Below are positions 43,801 through 56,300 of a DNA stretch of 64,000 bases, piece after piece. Origin of the DNA: Serripes groenlandicus. Lineage: Eukaryota > Mollusca > Bivalvia > Cardiida > Cardiidae. Under the pieces are notes generated by a model, which saw only the letters and a program-made list of their open reading frames with translations, was not told where the DNA came from and made no database searches. A program made the position numbers and the translations under genes. Position 1 is the first letter of the stretch, and each line of letters begins with the position of its first letter. The stretch covers positions 27,368,859 through 27,432,858 of the forward strand of contig JASEVX010000007.1 of assembly GCA_031761405.1 (NCBI GenBank), given 5' to 3'.

Positions 43801-45282
43801 GCTTTAAAATACACATGCAATTATATTGATATTACGAATGATTTGCTTATTTGTTTTTCAAAGCAGCCACTTTTAACCCTTTCCCTCATATAGACGCTTT
43901 CTGACGCCTCTGCAGCAGACGGCTTTTTGAAAACATAGTGACAAGAGAAGAAATTGCACAAAACGTGCAATTTCTCCTTTTGCCAAAATGTTTTCCACTT
44001 TTTGTCATAGGTTATCCATTCAATTATGGAGATTTTCTATGTTTTGACAATAACGTTCAAAGTCGTCTGATGCAGACTTGTCGTATGAGGGAAAGGGTTA
44101 ACTCAGTTCCTCATACAATAACAGGAAGAATGTATGTTTCTCTAGATATAAGTTTAAATATTGGATATCATTAACAACATGGCAGCAAGAGGAGACATTG
44201 CTCATTATGTTGCAATGTTTCCATGTGGGAAAGGGTTTATATATACACTCAGATAAACGGATCAATATAACAACCACGGGGGAGGTCCAGGCAAAATATC
44301 AATACGCGAGCATACTCTTCCGTAGTTAGGATATTCATTTCACTTTTCTCCCATTTTTTATCCTTTCCCCGGATCAAAAGAATTTGCAATAGACGAATTT
44401 GAAAACATCTACGTAAAAAATGAAAAACATATTTAGGAAATACAGTATTGGCATATAGTTGAAAAAAGTTGCAAAACAAATAGATAGTGCTTGTTTTGAA
44501 CACATTATTCTATTTTCCACAACGTTTTCGAAAATCGTCTGCTACCCGGGTGTTACAGGAAATCTTTATCAGGGAAAGGATTAACAAAGTCCGTCGTGGG
44601 AAAAGACCCGAGTGTCTACGTCGTGGATATAAGACAACTTGACAATCTAAAGTATCATTTCCAAACCCCATATCTCCCTCCATCGCGAGTCTACTAAAAC
44701 ATAATGTTTGCCTTAGATTCGTATCGCCATTCCGTACCGTAAATGTTGTCGCGTGTAGCCGAGAGAAAGTATTGTTAACCCTAAACAAACTAATCCCGCG
44801 GATCAATGTTGATTTTTCGCCATGTAGATCTAAAATTCTTTGTGGTAAAACCGCTCCGTCATCACAGACGAAATGTATGTTGTCTGATTGGTAGATTGAA
44901 AATACTAGTTTGTTTACTTTTGAAAGCTATCAATTGACCGTTTCTATGGTGTTTAGGGGTCAGAGCGGCCACCCTCTGAGCGGGAGGCAAGGGCTTGATC
45001 CCAGGTCGGGTCATTCCGCAAATTAAAAATGGGATGTGATGGCTTTTGTCCTTGATGCTCAGTGTTTCGGGGATAACAATTAATTTACGATTGATTAATC
45101 GATGATAATTAAGACCGGTATTATGTTACTTTAATACAATAACTAGAGTTTCTATTGCTCCCAGTTATATCACTACTGCTGCTGCTACTAATACTACTAC
45201 GACAACTACTAATTATGTTACTAAAACTACTGCTACTACTACAATTAATACAATTACTACTACTACAACTACAACTAATACA

Positions 45283-45338
<56 letters not shown>

Positions 45339-45366
45339 AACTACTACAACTACTACAACTACTACA

Positions 45367-45455
<89 letters not shown>

Positions 45456-45483
45456 AACTACTACTACTACTACTACTACTACA

Positions 45484-45528
<45 letters not shown>

Positions 45529-45547
45529 GCTACTACTACTACTACTG

Positions 45548-45622
<75 letters not shown>

Positions 45623-45644
45623 GTACTACTACTACTGCTGCTAT

Positions 45645-45675
<31 letters not shown>

Positions 45676-47306
45676 GATAATAATAATAATAATAATAATA
45701 ATATTTTATTTATTTATTCCTTTTAATTCCTCCTATTGGAGATCAATAAATAAACATACAAAGTTTTGCTATATTAACAATAAACAATATGAAAGGAAAT
45801 GATAGTGCTTGGGCTATATTTACACATGTTATAAAAATCCGCCGTTATTGGGCATATTTTATCATTTCTGAACACAGAACTTATATAAGATTTTTCAGAC
45901 AGCTGTATGCATAAGTTAAACATCGTTTGCAAAGTAGAGCTTTGTTTTCTGCATCAATGTTCGTATCAGGTTCCGATCCCAGGACTTTCAACATAAATAT
46001 ATCCTGGGCGTCGGAGCCTAATTCGTCTGCGAGTTCGGTGTGAATGTTTAGTCTTATATCCTGTAACAGCAGTGATCTCGGAAGCAACGATCCTGGACAT
46101 TCGCAGAGAGCATGTTTAATGCCATAAGGCGTGGACTCCGAGCACAAATTACAATACTGATTTGTATCGCCCGGGATAGCTGTCCATGCTTTGGCTAATA
46201 TTCTTACAACTTTTGGGCTTAACTCGGTATACATATCATAAAGTAAGCATTTGCTCATTGAAGTTTGTAGCTGTTGAAATATTATGAAATCCGGGTCGGC
46301 ACTCATCCTCGACCTCCAATTTTGTGTTTCACATGCATTAACGACATTTTTAACAGCCATTTTCCAACTATATTTAGACGGCAACGTAGCTGAATTATAA
46401 ATGTATGCATGTAGTATGTGCAGAAGACCGTACTTACTTAGTATGTTCGTTATGTCAGGGATGAAGCCCTTTTTTACTTTTGATGGGTTTTGCATATATG
46501 AGAAGCATCTGTTGAGGAATACATTTTTACTCAACGATCCGTTTTTAAGACTGAGAAGTTTGTGCAGAAACATCCACTTTCTGATATCAATTCTTGACGA
46601 TAGACGATGTATGCCGACCATGGATTCACACATATCTGATCTCGTTCTGGTTTTGAAACCCTGTATTGACTTTACAATAAAGTGTTGTACCTTGTCCTCT
46701 GTATTTGTGTCAGCCTGTGACATCTCATTCCAAAGCTCACACCCGTACAATGCTGTTGGTACAATTATGCTATTATATAGTGTAATTGATGTAATTGGGT
46801 TTAAAGCATCAGACCGCATACCTATATCGGCAAGTGCAAAAAATGCATTTTTCGCCTTTTGACACCTTTCTTTAATTCGATTTGTTAATTTAAGTGATGC
46901 GTCTTGTCTTATACCAAGGTGTACTGCATGATCAGTTTCAAAAATATACGTATCACCAATGATAAGAGAAATTGGCGAGTCATGTTTACGTTTGTTAAAT
47001 ACGACTATATTAGATTTGCTCACATTAACTTCGAATTTCCACCTATTGGTATATCGATAGACAATATATAATAGGAGTTGCAGCGTGTTCGGAGTCAGGG
47101 AAATAAGGGAAAGATCATCGGCGAATGCAGGATTGCCGCATCTGAGGGTATGCCCGATGTTTAAACTATATTGCGAGTCCTCTAGTTGTTGTAAAAGTTC
47201 ATTCATATATACGAGATAATAATAATAATAATAATAATATTTAGTCTTCACCAATTTATTACTTTTGGTTTCGACTCCTACAACCAATTATAATAAGAAA
47301 GAAAGA

Positions 47307-47338
<32 letters not shown>

Positions 47339-50300
47339 TAAAAAGAATTATAATAATTATACAAAATACGACTTCTAATCAAAATAATGATAATAATAAT
47401 AATATTTATAATAAATAATCATTACAATTGTGATATATGTGTAAGAAACAGTAGGGAAATTGTCGTGCACTTTAAAGCCTAAAACGGTAGTAACAAAAGC
47501 AGTCTCTCATTTATTACCGTAAATCCTGTTTCAACATTGTGATCATACCAATGGGGTTATATGGCTTAGATAGCCCAGTGTTGTTCTTTAATACTTTGTA
47601 ATATTTACTTTGATCGGAAATCTATTAGAATAATATTATCTGATCCGTTCGCTAATCCGGAATCGTACTTTACACCTTTATCATACACATCAGTGGGCAC
47701 TCATTTCGGTAGTGCAGACGACGGTTGAAGCCCATACAGCAGACATCCGTTGTATAACATTCAGGAAAAAGGAAACATTGCTCAAACAATATTATATTAT
47801 TTTATTTAGGTTTTTATTTCAAAGCAAACGACACAAAAAATATCATGTCAGCTAAGCATTTAATCCTTTCCAACATACCACAAATTTGTAGCAGACGGCA
47901 TTTAAAACATTTGGGTGAAATATAGAAAAATCTCTGTAAATTGTTAAAGTATAGTTATTGGTTGAGTTTAAAACATTCTGGCAAATGGAGAAGTTGCTCA
48001 ATGTTAGCAATTTTTTTATTTGCCTGAAGATTTTTAAAATTCGTCTGCGGTAAATTTGACAACGTATGTCTGCAGATAGGGTAGGGTTAAAGTGGTGCTT
48101 GGCAAGTTCCGGTTTGTATTCAAAGACTTTGAAAACAATGAAGAATACAGATTCGGGTTACAGTCCCTAACTCGGAATAAAAACAAAAACCATTATGAAT
48201 CTCCAATTTTAATTTAACACCTGTTGAATTTGCTGTCGTAGCAACAGAGTTTTAACTATTTCCCACACACAACAAATATGCAGCCGACGATTTTTGAAAG
48301 TATTGTGACTAAAAGACAGATTGCTCATGTAGAGTAATTTTGCCTGTTGTAGCAATGTTTTTAACCATGTTAAATAAATTATATTATTATTGATAACGAA
48401 TTTTCATTTTGCCTACATGTTTCCAGAGCCGTATATCGTATATTGTTCGTATGTGGGATTTGGATACACTAACAGTGTTTCGCTGCTAACAAAAATATGG
48501 GGAGGATTTTTTAGTCAAACAGATCAATCAGAACTACCATCCGATTAAAATGTTTGAGAAATTTGAATCCATCCTTTATTTTGTATTACATGTACATTGA
48601 AAAATCAAAAATTAAATGTCCTGTTTTAGTGTTAGTTTTATAGACATCAGGGGTAGCTTTGCAATAATCAATGTGTAGGCCTCTGCGTAAAGTATCGACC
48701 CGGATCAGCCTAAGCATGCCACGCAGGCCTACCCGGATAGACACTTTTCGCCTCCTGTGGATTTTCTGTTTCAGGAATAACTACTCTATACATCTATCCC
48801 CCTAAGACGGAATGTGTCGGCCGGATCAGTCTGCGCGGAAAGCGCAGGCTGATCTGGTCGATACATTACGCAGATGTCTATCGCCGAAGCTGCATTTTGG
48901 GGCATTTTGAGAAAAAATGTGTAGGCACGTGCCTACAGTGCCTAAAGGGAGATATGTTTAACTAGGGGGTACGGAGATATACATAGTCACACTGTAATGT
49001 GATATACGGCTGGCCGCATAATTAAAACTAATAATGACTAGTTTATTAATCCAACATAATGGGAGGCCGCGGGGGCAGATAAAGTCCCGAAAATTCGATT
49101 ATGACGAGATTAAAGGTGTTATAATAACGAATATACCTGGTCGCAGGAAAACAGTTTATTTAACAATTGCGGTCAGTGTAGCCGTTTGTCAGCTTGTACA
49201 TTCGCATAGGCTGTAATAGGGCTCGGCACTATTCGCTAGCAAATCAATGGTCCATTAACCCTTTCCCACATACCACAAATCTGCAGCAGACGACTTTGAA
49301 AACATACCATAAATGTTTTGGAAACTTCCTTTAAATGAAAGTAAAATAATTGAATAGAGTTGAAAAGGGAAAATTGCTCGTTTTCAGCAATTCCTTCTTT
49401 TGTCGCCATATTTTCTAAAAGCCATCTGCTGCAGAGGCGTCAGAACGCGTATATATGAGAGAAAGGGTTAAAATATCCCTTCAAATACCAGACTATCATA
49501 ATAAAATCTTAAATTTTAAAGATCACACTGAACATATGTCCGAAGGTCCTTTTTTGCTACACCGTAGCTACAGTAGGACATTCCTCTACTTGAAAAGTAA
49601 ATTTATATTGTCCTCTATTGTTAGAATTGTGTCCCCGAATTAAAAAATAACACTTCTATCATAATGACCCCTTCATCCAATCTTATATGAATACTTACAA
49701 GATGTATGCTGTAAAAATACAATGATTTATCATAAAATGAATGGTCAGTATTGCTTTCATTTGGTATCACATATTACACATACCAAATATATAAATGAAT
49801 TAACATTAATTCGGTCCAGCAATGGCTTCTGTTCCTTCAATATTTTAAGTATTGCCGGACAAATATTGTCATATCTGAATTGAAAGGGTTAGAATGGCGT
49901 AAAGCCGATACTTTACCCAGGGTCTTAATTTAAGAAAAACAAAAGTTGATATATATTCGGTGATAGAGTTTATGTTTAAACAGCGGCTTGTATGTTAACA
50001 CACACTTTTGCTGATTTAATTGACTCGCGACAATGCTCAAATGGATTAAATATAATTATATTACCCGATGAATAAGTACTAGTGTGAATTAACACTTTTT
50101 GTGCCATAGAACACTTTTTGTGCCATAGAACACTTTTCCAAAGGAGCCGAACTCCAGACGGAGATCAAAGTTTTGAAATGTTAAAACTTCTGTAAATATA
50201 AATATTTCTAATTGTGACAACAAAGTAAGTAACTAATAGTTCAAAACCATTTTGGCAGTACATGTTGAAAAACACAATTTGGCTTACTGGGTATGTCTAC

Positions 50301-53300
50301 CAGTGAAAATGACGCATCAACGATCAATATTTAGATGTGCTTTGTACTGGAAAGTGAAATGATTACTTTAATTTTATCTCAGAAATATGATTCAAATATT
50401 CAAGACAACTATTGAACAGTTTTAAAACTTTGACTTTGTTCAGCACCTTTAACAGTCCGTTAATGTTTTACCCCCCACAGTGGCACAACTTTAAATAATT
50501 AAATGCGCCTCCTGCACCATGTCTGATTATTACTCCTAAGGTTTTTGTTCTCTTACTGTAAGAATCAAAGCGCTGAAGGCACTGCATTTGTTTGGGTACA
50601 TAAAACTGTTCAAACATTTGCCTTTGCATAGATGTGTGATTTATAAACTATGCATTGTTTATACATATTACAACTTCGGGTAAAAGAATAAATGACGCAT
50701 CCGTTAAAATTAAATGCCATTTTAGTTGTCTATAAAAATAAATCATGAGACATACATGTGAATATTATATTTAATGTCCAAGTTTCAAAAGACATGTAAA
50801 ACAAATGGATAACCATTATGGCCCCGACTGACTCATCTAAGTATTTAATAATTTTTGTTACAAAAAAAATCACCATTGACCAAGGGTTTTCTAAAATCTT
50901 ACTCAAAAGCTTCCTGCTTAACAAGAGATTTTTCAAGTTTTCACTATAGCCATATAAGGCCAAATAGCCCTGCCCCCTGGCGGCCATGTTTTTCGACCAA
51001 TCAACATGGCTTGGAGGAATCTGATAGATGGTCTCCCAATGAACATTTCTACAAAAAGAATTGAAAATTGGCCAAAAACTTTCGGATGAGAAGATTTTTC
51101 AAGTTTTTACTATAGCCATATTAGGCAGAAAAGCCCCGACCGCTGGCGGCCATGTTTTTCGACCAATCAACTTGGCTGGAAGGAATCTAATAGAGGGTCA
51201 CCCTAGGAACATTTCTACAAAATTATTTGAAAATCGGCCTGACACTTTTGGAGGAGAAGATTTTTTTGAGTTTACACTATAGCCATATAAGGCAAAAAAG
51301 CCCCGCTCCCTGGCGGCCAAGGAACACTGTAGCAACGTTAAATGTCGCACCAACGCTAAATGTCACACTTGACGTTTTATGTCACAAGGCTGACGCTAAA
51401 CGTCGCAACCAACGCTAAATGTCGCAAAACCTTCTGACGTTATATGTCGCATATGTAACGCCAAATGTCGCAAAACAAGGTACTGCCGCTTCGCAACATC
51501 AACGCTAAATGTCTCACTCCTTTATAAGCACTCTTTTGTAGTATTACTGTTTCACAATGTACAAATTACAATGTTTCATCTCACTCTGTCCCTTCTTTTT
51601 TTAGTTATAGCTCCTGAAGTAGTCATTTTTTTGCGACATTTAGCGTCAGCCTTGCGACATATAACGTCAAGTACGACATATATACAAGATATATATGCAC
51701 TCTCGTAGTATCGATATGGATTCGCACACTTACGATAAGGACTCTCACACAAGCGATATGCACTCTTGTACTAACGATATGGATTCGCTCACTAACGATA
51801 TTGATTCATACACTTACGATATAGACTCTCACAAAAGCTGTATGCACTCTCGTACTAACGATAATGACTCGCACACTAACGATATGGAATCTAGTAATAG
51901 TGGTTCATCAGAATAACAGATTGCGCTTTGTGTTTATACATTCCTTGCGGGCCAATGACTGGCTCTTTCTGCGGATAGCCACATTTTGTGGCTGGTATAC
52001 AATAGATGGAATATGGTATAAACGTCCAAGACATTTTTTTTGTAAACACATGTACACGGACATACACTGTGACATAACGTTATAACATGTACAATTTTCT
52101 TAAGTTTTTTAAAACTGTAAAATTAAAGAAAATTGTACATGTTATAACGTAATGTAACAGTGTATGTCCGTGTACATGTGTTTTCAAAATGTTAATGCGT
52201 TCTATGGATAGCCACATATTGTAACTGGTATACAATTGTCTCTCTTGTCACAAACTGTATAAGCTAATACTGGAATAAAAACTGACACGGAATAAGTAAC
52301 ATGCTTTTGTTGCCATTCCTTAACCTACTTATAAAAAAGTTTATAAATGTAGCGCTTTAACATCCCGTAACTGATACCTTGAACGTTTATACCATATTCC
52401 ATCTATTGTATACTAGCCACCAAATGTGGCTATCCGCAGATAGAGTGAGCCAGGCATTGGCCCGCGAGGAATGTGTTAACACATCACGGATTGCCTGCAC
52501 TAACCAACAGCCAGGTCCTGCTATTCATATAATTCTTCTAACACTAAAAGGCGACACAGATATATCACAGAACCGGCAAGGGTTGAGATACAACCGAGGC
52601 GGTTGTGTCTTGCTCACAATGTCTTTGAACAATCTATTCACCCGTTGAAGGGAGTATCGCGACGAAGGATTTTGTTTCGAACCAAGGTTAACAACAATAT
52701 ACCAAATCAACTGTGGTAGTTCTACATGGTGCTTTTGATGAACGTGTTTCGGTTTCCGTTTTAAATGTATCATTTCTCACAATCTGTTATTCTAATGAAC
52801 CACTATTACTAGAGTCCATATCGTTAGTGTGCGAGTCATTATCGTTAGAACGAGAGTGCATATAGTTTTTGTGAGAGTCCATATCGTTAGTGTATAAATC
52901 AATATCGTAAGTGAGCGAATCCATATCAGTAGTACAAGAGTGCATATCGCTTGTGTGAGAGTCCTTATCGTAAGAGTGCGAATCCATATCGATAGTACGA
53001 GAGTGCATATATATTTTGACTATATGTCGCACTTGACGTTATATGTCGCAAGGCTGACGCTAATTGTCGCAAAAAATGACTACCTCAGGAGCCATAACTA
53101 AAAAAAAGAAGGGACAGAGTCAGATGAAACATTGTAATATGTACATTGTGAAACAGTAATACTACAAAAGAGTGCTTATAAAAGAGTGCGACATTTAGCG
53201 TTGATGTTGCGACATATAGCGGCAGTACAATTTTTTGCGACATTTGGCGTTACAGATGCGACATATAACGTTAGAAGATTTTGCGACATTTAGCGTTGGT

Positions 53301-56300
53301 TATTTACTTCGTGCTCAGGTGAGCTAAAAAAGAAACATCTATCCAAATGAAAGAGTAGTTGAAATCATGCATTATAAAAGGATTAAATGCTCCAGAGAAA
53401 ACCAATACCTGTGCCGTCCGAATTTTACTCTACAGTATACACCTAAGCTGGCCGCTGTTTCCTTTAAAGGGTGTTTAAGCTTGCCAAATCAATTAAGGAT
53501 GCGTGACCATACACTGTTTACACAGCAAGAAAAAAACATTTAACTTATTTGTTAAAGATTAGTATTATAGTTGTATATATATATATAATTACTAGAAATA
53601 AATTAAGATTTAAAGTGTTGTATATATATATACTTATTGTTTATTTGTTATTTAAATTGTTCTGCCCCTTCCAAGTACCCTACAGAATAGAATGTTGCAT
53701 GGATCATTTGCCTCGTAGTATGGCACATGGAAAACTTTTGAAAGTTACAAAGTAGAAAATGAAGAGGCCCAACAATAACTAGAACTCATGACCCTTCAAT
53801 CGAGTGTAAAGGAGAGGATATAATTGAAGCAAAACCTATGGCTAGTTACTAGCAACCTATTCTATTCTTGCAATGTTTTCAAATTTCGTCCGCTGCAGAT
53901 GCGTCAAAAGACATTTACTTGTCGGAAAATCAATCCATCAATTCTCTTTATTGATATCTATAGATATGATATAAAGAGGAAAGTCGTTAAAACACTTTAC
54001 AAAGAGATTCCATTTCAGCATGATCTCGATTTTTGGTTTATTCTATATCACTGATAAAAGCAATCAAACACATTATATATTTACAAAGAAAACCCCGGAT
54101 ATGATCATATGTAACAAATTATACACAGTTGCCCATCTTTAATTAAACATTTTTTACAACAAATCATAGCGTCCGCAGATTTGCTCTATATTCTATTGCG
54201 TCGGCATTTTCCCTCTATATTGCATTTGTCCGCATTTTCCCTCTATAATGTATTTGTCCGCAGATCGCGTCCGCACTTTAGACCCTCCCCCCATACCGTT
54301 GTATTTATAAATAGAATTCGACGATCACGATTTCTCTGCAAATGTGTTACTCTCATTTTAAATGCATTTTATGACGCACATATTTGTTTTTTTTAATTCT
54401 TTATACTATATTTATATGGCCGACAAGGCACAAAGAAAATATTTTCAATTCTGTTTTTATCTACATTTTCAATGCGTGATTGAAAATTCAAATACCGTAT
54501 CTGGAGCTTAAATCGGAAATAGTTCTCCCTGTAGCAGTTCACTCATTGAGATTTATAAATCTCTCCGCATTCATGTTTTAAAATACAATGTTTCATTTTA
54601 TTTCGTAATTCTCTTTGAATATAAGAACCACATAAGAAAACAAAGACGATATAAATATATCATTATTTCAAAAATCGTGATACATTTGAAAAGTAAGAGC
54701 AAGTATTGAGTACTACTTTCACGCGTATGAAATTCATGGACTTTTTACATAAGACGAACGGCTTCAGAATTGCAGCTACTAAATTTGTTTGTTCCAAACA
54801 AATAAAAACAAAGGGTACTATTTCGTTAACCCTTTCCCTCATACGACAATTCTGCAGCAGACGACTTTGAACATATTTTATCAAAAAATGGAATATCTCT
54901 ATAATTGAATGGATGACCTATGACTAAAAGTGGAAAACATTGTGTCAAAAGGAGAAATTGCACGTTTTGTGCAATTTCTTCTTTTGTCACTATGTTTTCA
55001 ATAAGCCGTCTGCTGCAGAGGCGTCAGAAAGCGTCTATATGAGGGAAAGGGTTAACAATTAAGTATTCCCGGTGAGAGGTTCAAATTAATTCAATTTCTT
55101 TATTTGTATATAACATTTAACATGTTGTTGATAACAATTTAACATGTGTAAGGTAATACATATAGTATCGTTAACACAAATGTCATAAACACTTGAGAAA
55201 AGTGTAATTAAGTAAGACAAACTTAGATTAGTTATTATGTGAATATAAGACACACTGATTTATTTTCCAGCATTTTGTTTTTAAATTATGACTTCGTTAT
55301 TGTGCGGTTCCGTGTTACTTATTAATTAAGATGCCATTGATAACATTCAGAAAATATAAACGATATGAAACTCTACATGCTTGGGCTTAAAGGGATGCAA
55401 CATCGTTTAAATGCAATATTTATAAGCTATTTTCGATTATTCCACATTAACTATAATATATTATTTTTCGGGGGATTTGTTGTGCGTAATGTTGAATGTT
55501 ATTGTCCTCGAGTTACAGTCCACATGCTTTCAATCAAACTTTGAATATTCATTCAATGCCGAATTAAAAGAATATTCTCTATTTGCTGCATAGAAGCGAT
55601 TTAGACCGACCTTTATATTATCCTGATATTCAGAATCTTAGCTAATTAGAACACAAATATGTACAAGAAAGAGAAGATGCATGATAAGTGACCTAAATAT
55701 TTATAACCCCTAGCCTTTTTAAGGTTACAACATTTGCTTTACGTATTGCAATAAGAAAATCAAAGTCGAAGATGCATGCTAGCTAGATGTCTCAATACAA
55801 AATTGCAGTGATTCCCCCAAAGGAAAGCGACTTTATTGATTGAAACGATAGAAATCTTTCAGAGTTCCTGTAATAACGTTAGGCCAATAGGTGTGAAACC
55901 GTCTTCATTTGGTGTACCGGAGGTTAACGGGTGTTACTGTCAGCACGTGATTAGGTCACTGAGATTGAATGGCCGATTCTTTTGGGGCGCATTTAATTTG
56001 ATTTGCGAAATTGCTCGAGAACGATTTGATGTGTTCGATTAGATTTAGTGACACGGGTTGCGATATCTGCTACGAAACGTCAAACGAACTGAAACTCAAA
56101 TTCGATTTACTCTTTGCACGATGTTCTTTATCTATGGAATTGATTTCAAACGACTTTCAGAAGGACATTCTGCTATTGGTAAACTCCACAAATGAGCCCA
56201 GATAGTATATCAAGTGTATTATACAAAATCCTTGACTATAGCCCATGCTTGTCTTCGAGAAAACATAATATTTTTTTCTTGTTTAAATGAAGGCCAACAT

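Larger units (their letters stand above)
51330..53306. mobile_element. Large nested foldback-like element
   Basis: The outer arms, 51409-51916 and 52787-53306, are reverse complements over about 510 bp with scattered differences. A second nested pair (about 51940-52030 with 52384-52475) and a third (about 52044-52100 with 52128-52187) form hairpins inside. The right side has an extra roughly 300 bp (52480-52786) and the centre an unpaired 190 bp. Arm ends are arrays of AACGCTAAATGTCGCA / GACGTTATATGTCGCA motifs; deeper in each arm lies a 21 bp-period array. No transposase ORF. The architecture resembles Foldback-type elements of other animals, but family membership is inference. No clear target duplication was identified. 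Confidence 0.75.

Noticed and set aside
45155..45802. 215-codon open frame, nearly all leucine
   Set aside because: It is one reading frame of the (ACT)n microsatellite; no splice sites, no non-repetitive coding sequence.
46401..46862. 153-codon plus-strand ORF within the LINE
   Set aside because: Antisense shadow of the minus-strand RT.
50097..50134. Direct repeat TTTTTGTGCCATAGAACAC
   Set aside because: Simple short slippage duplication without wider context.
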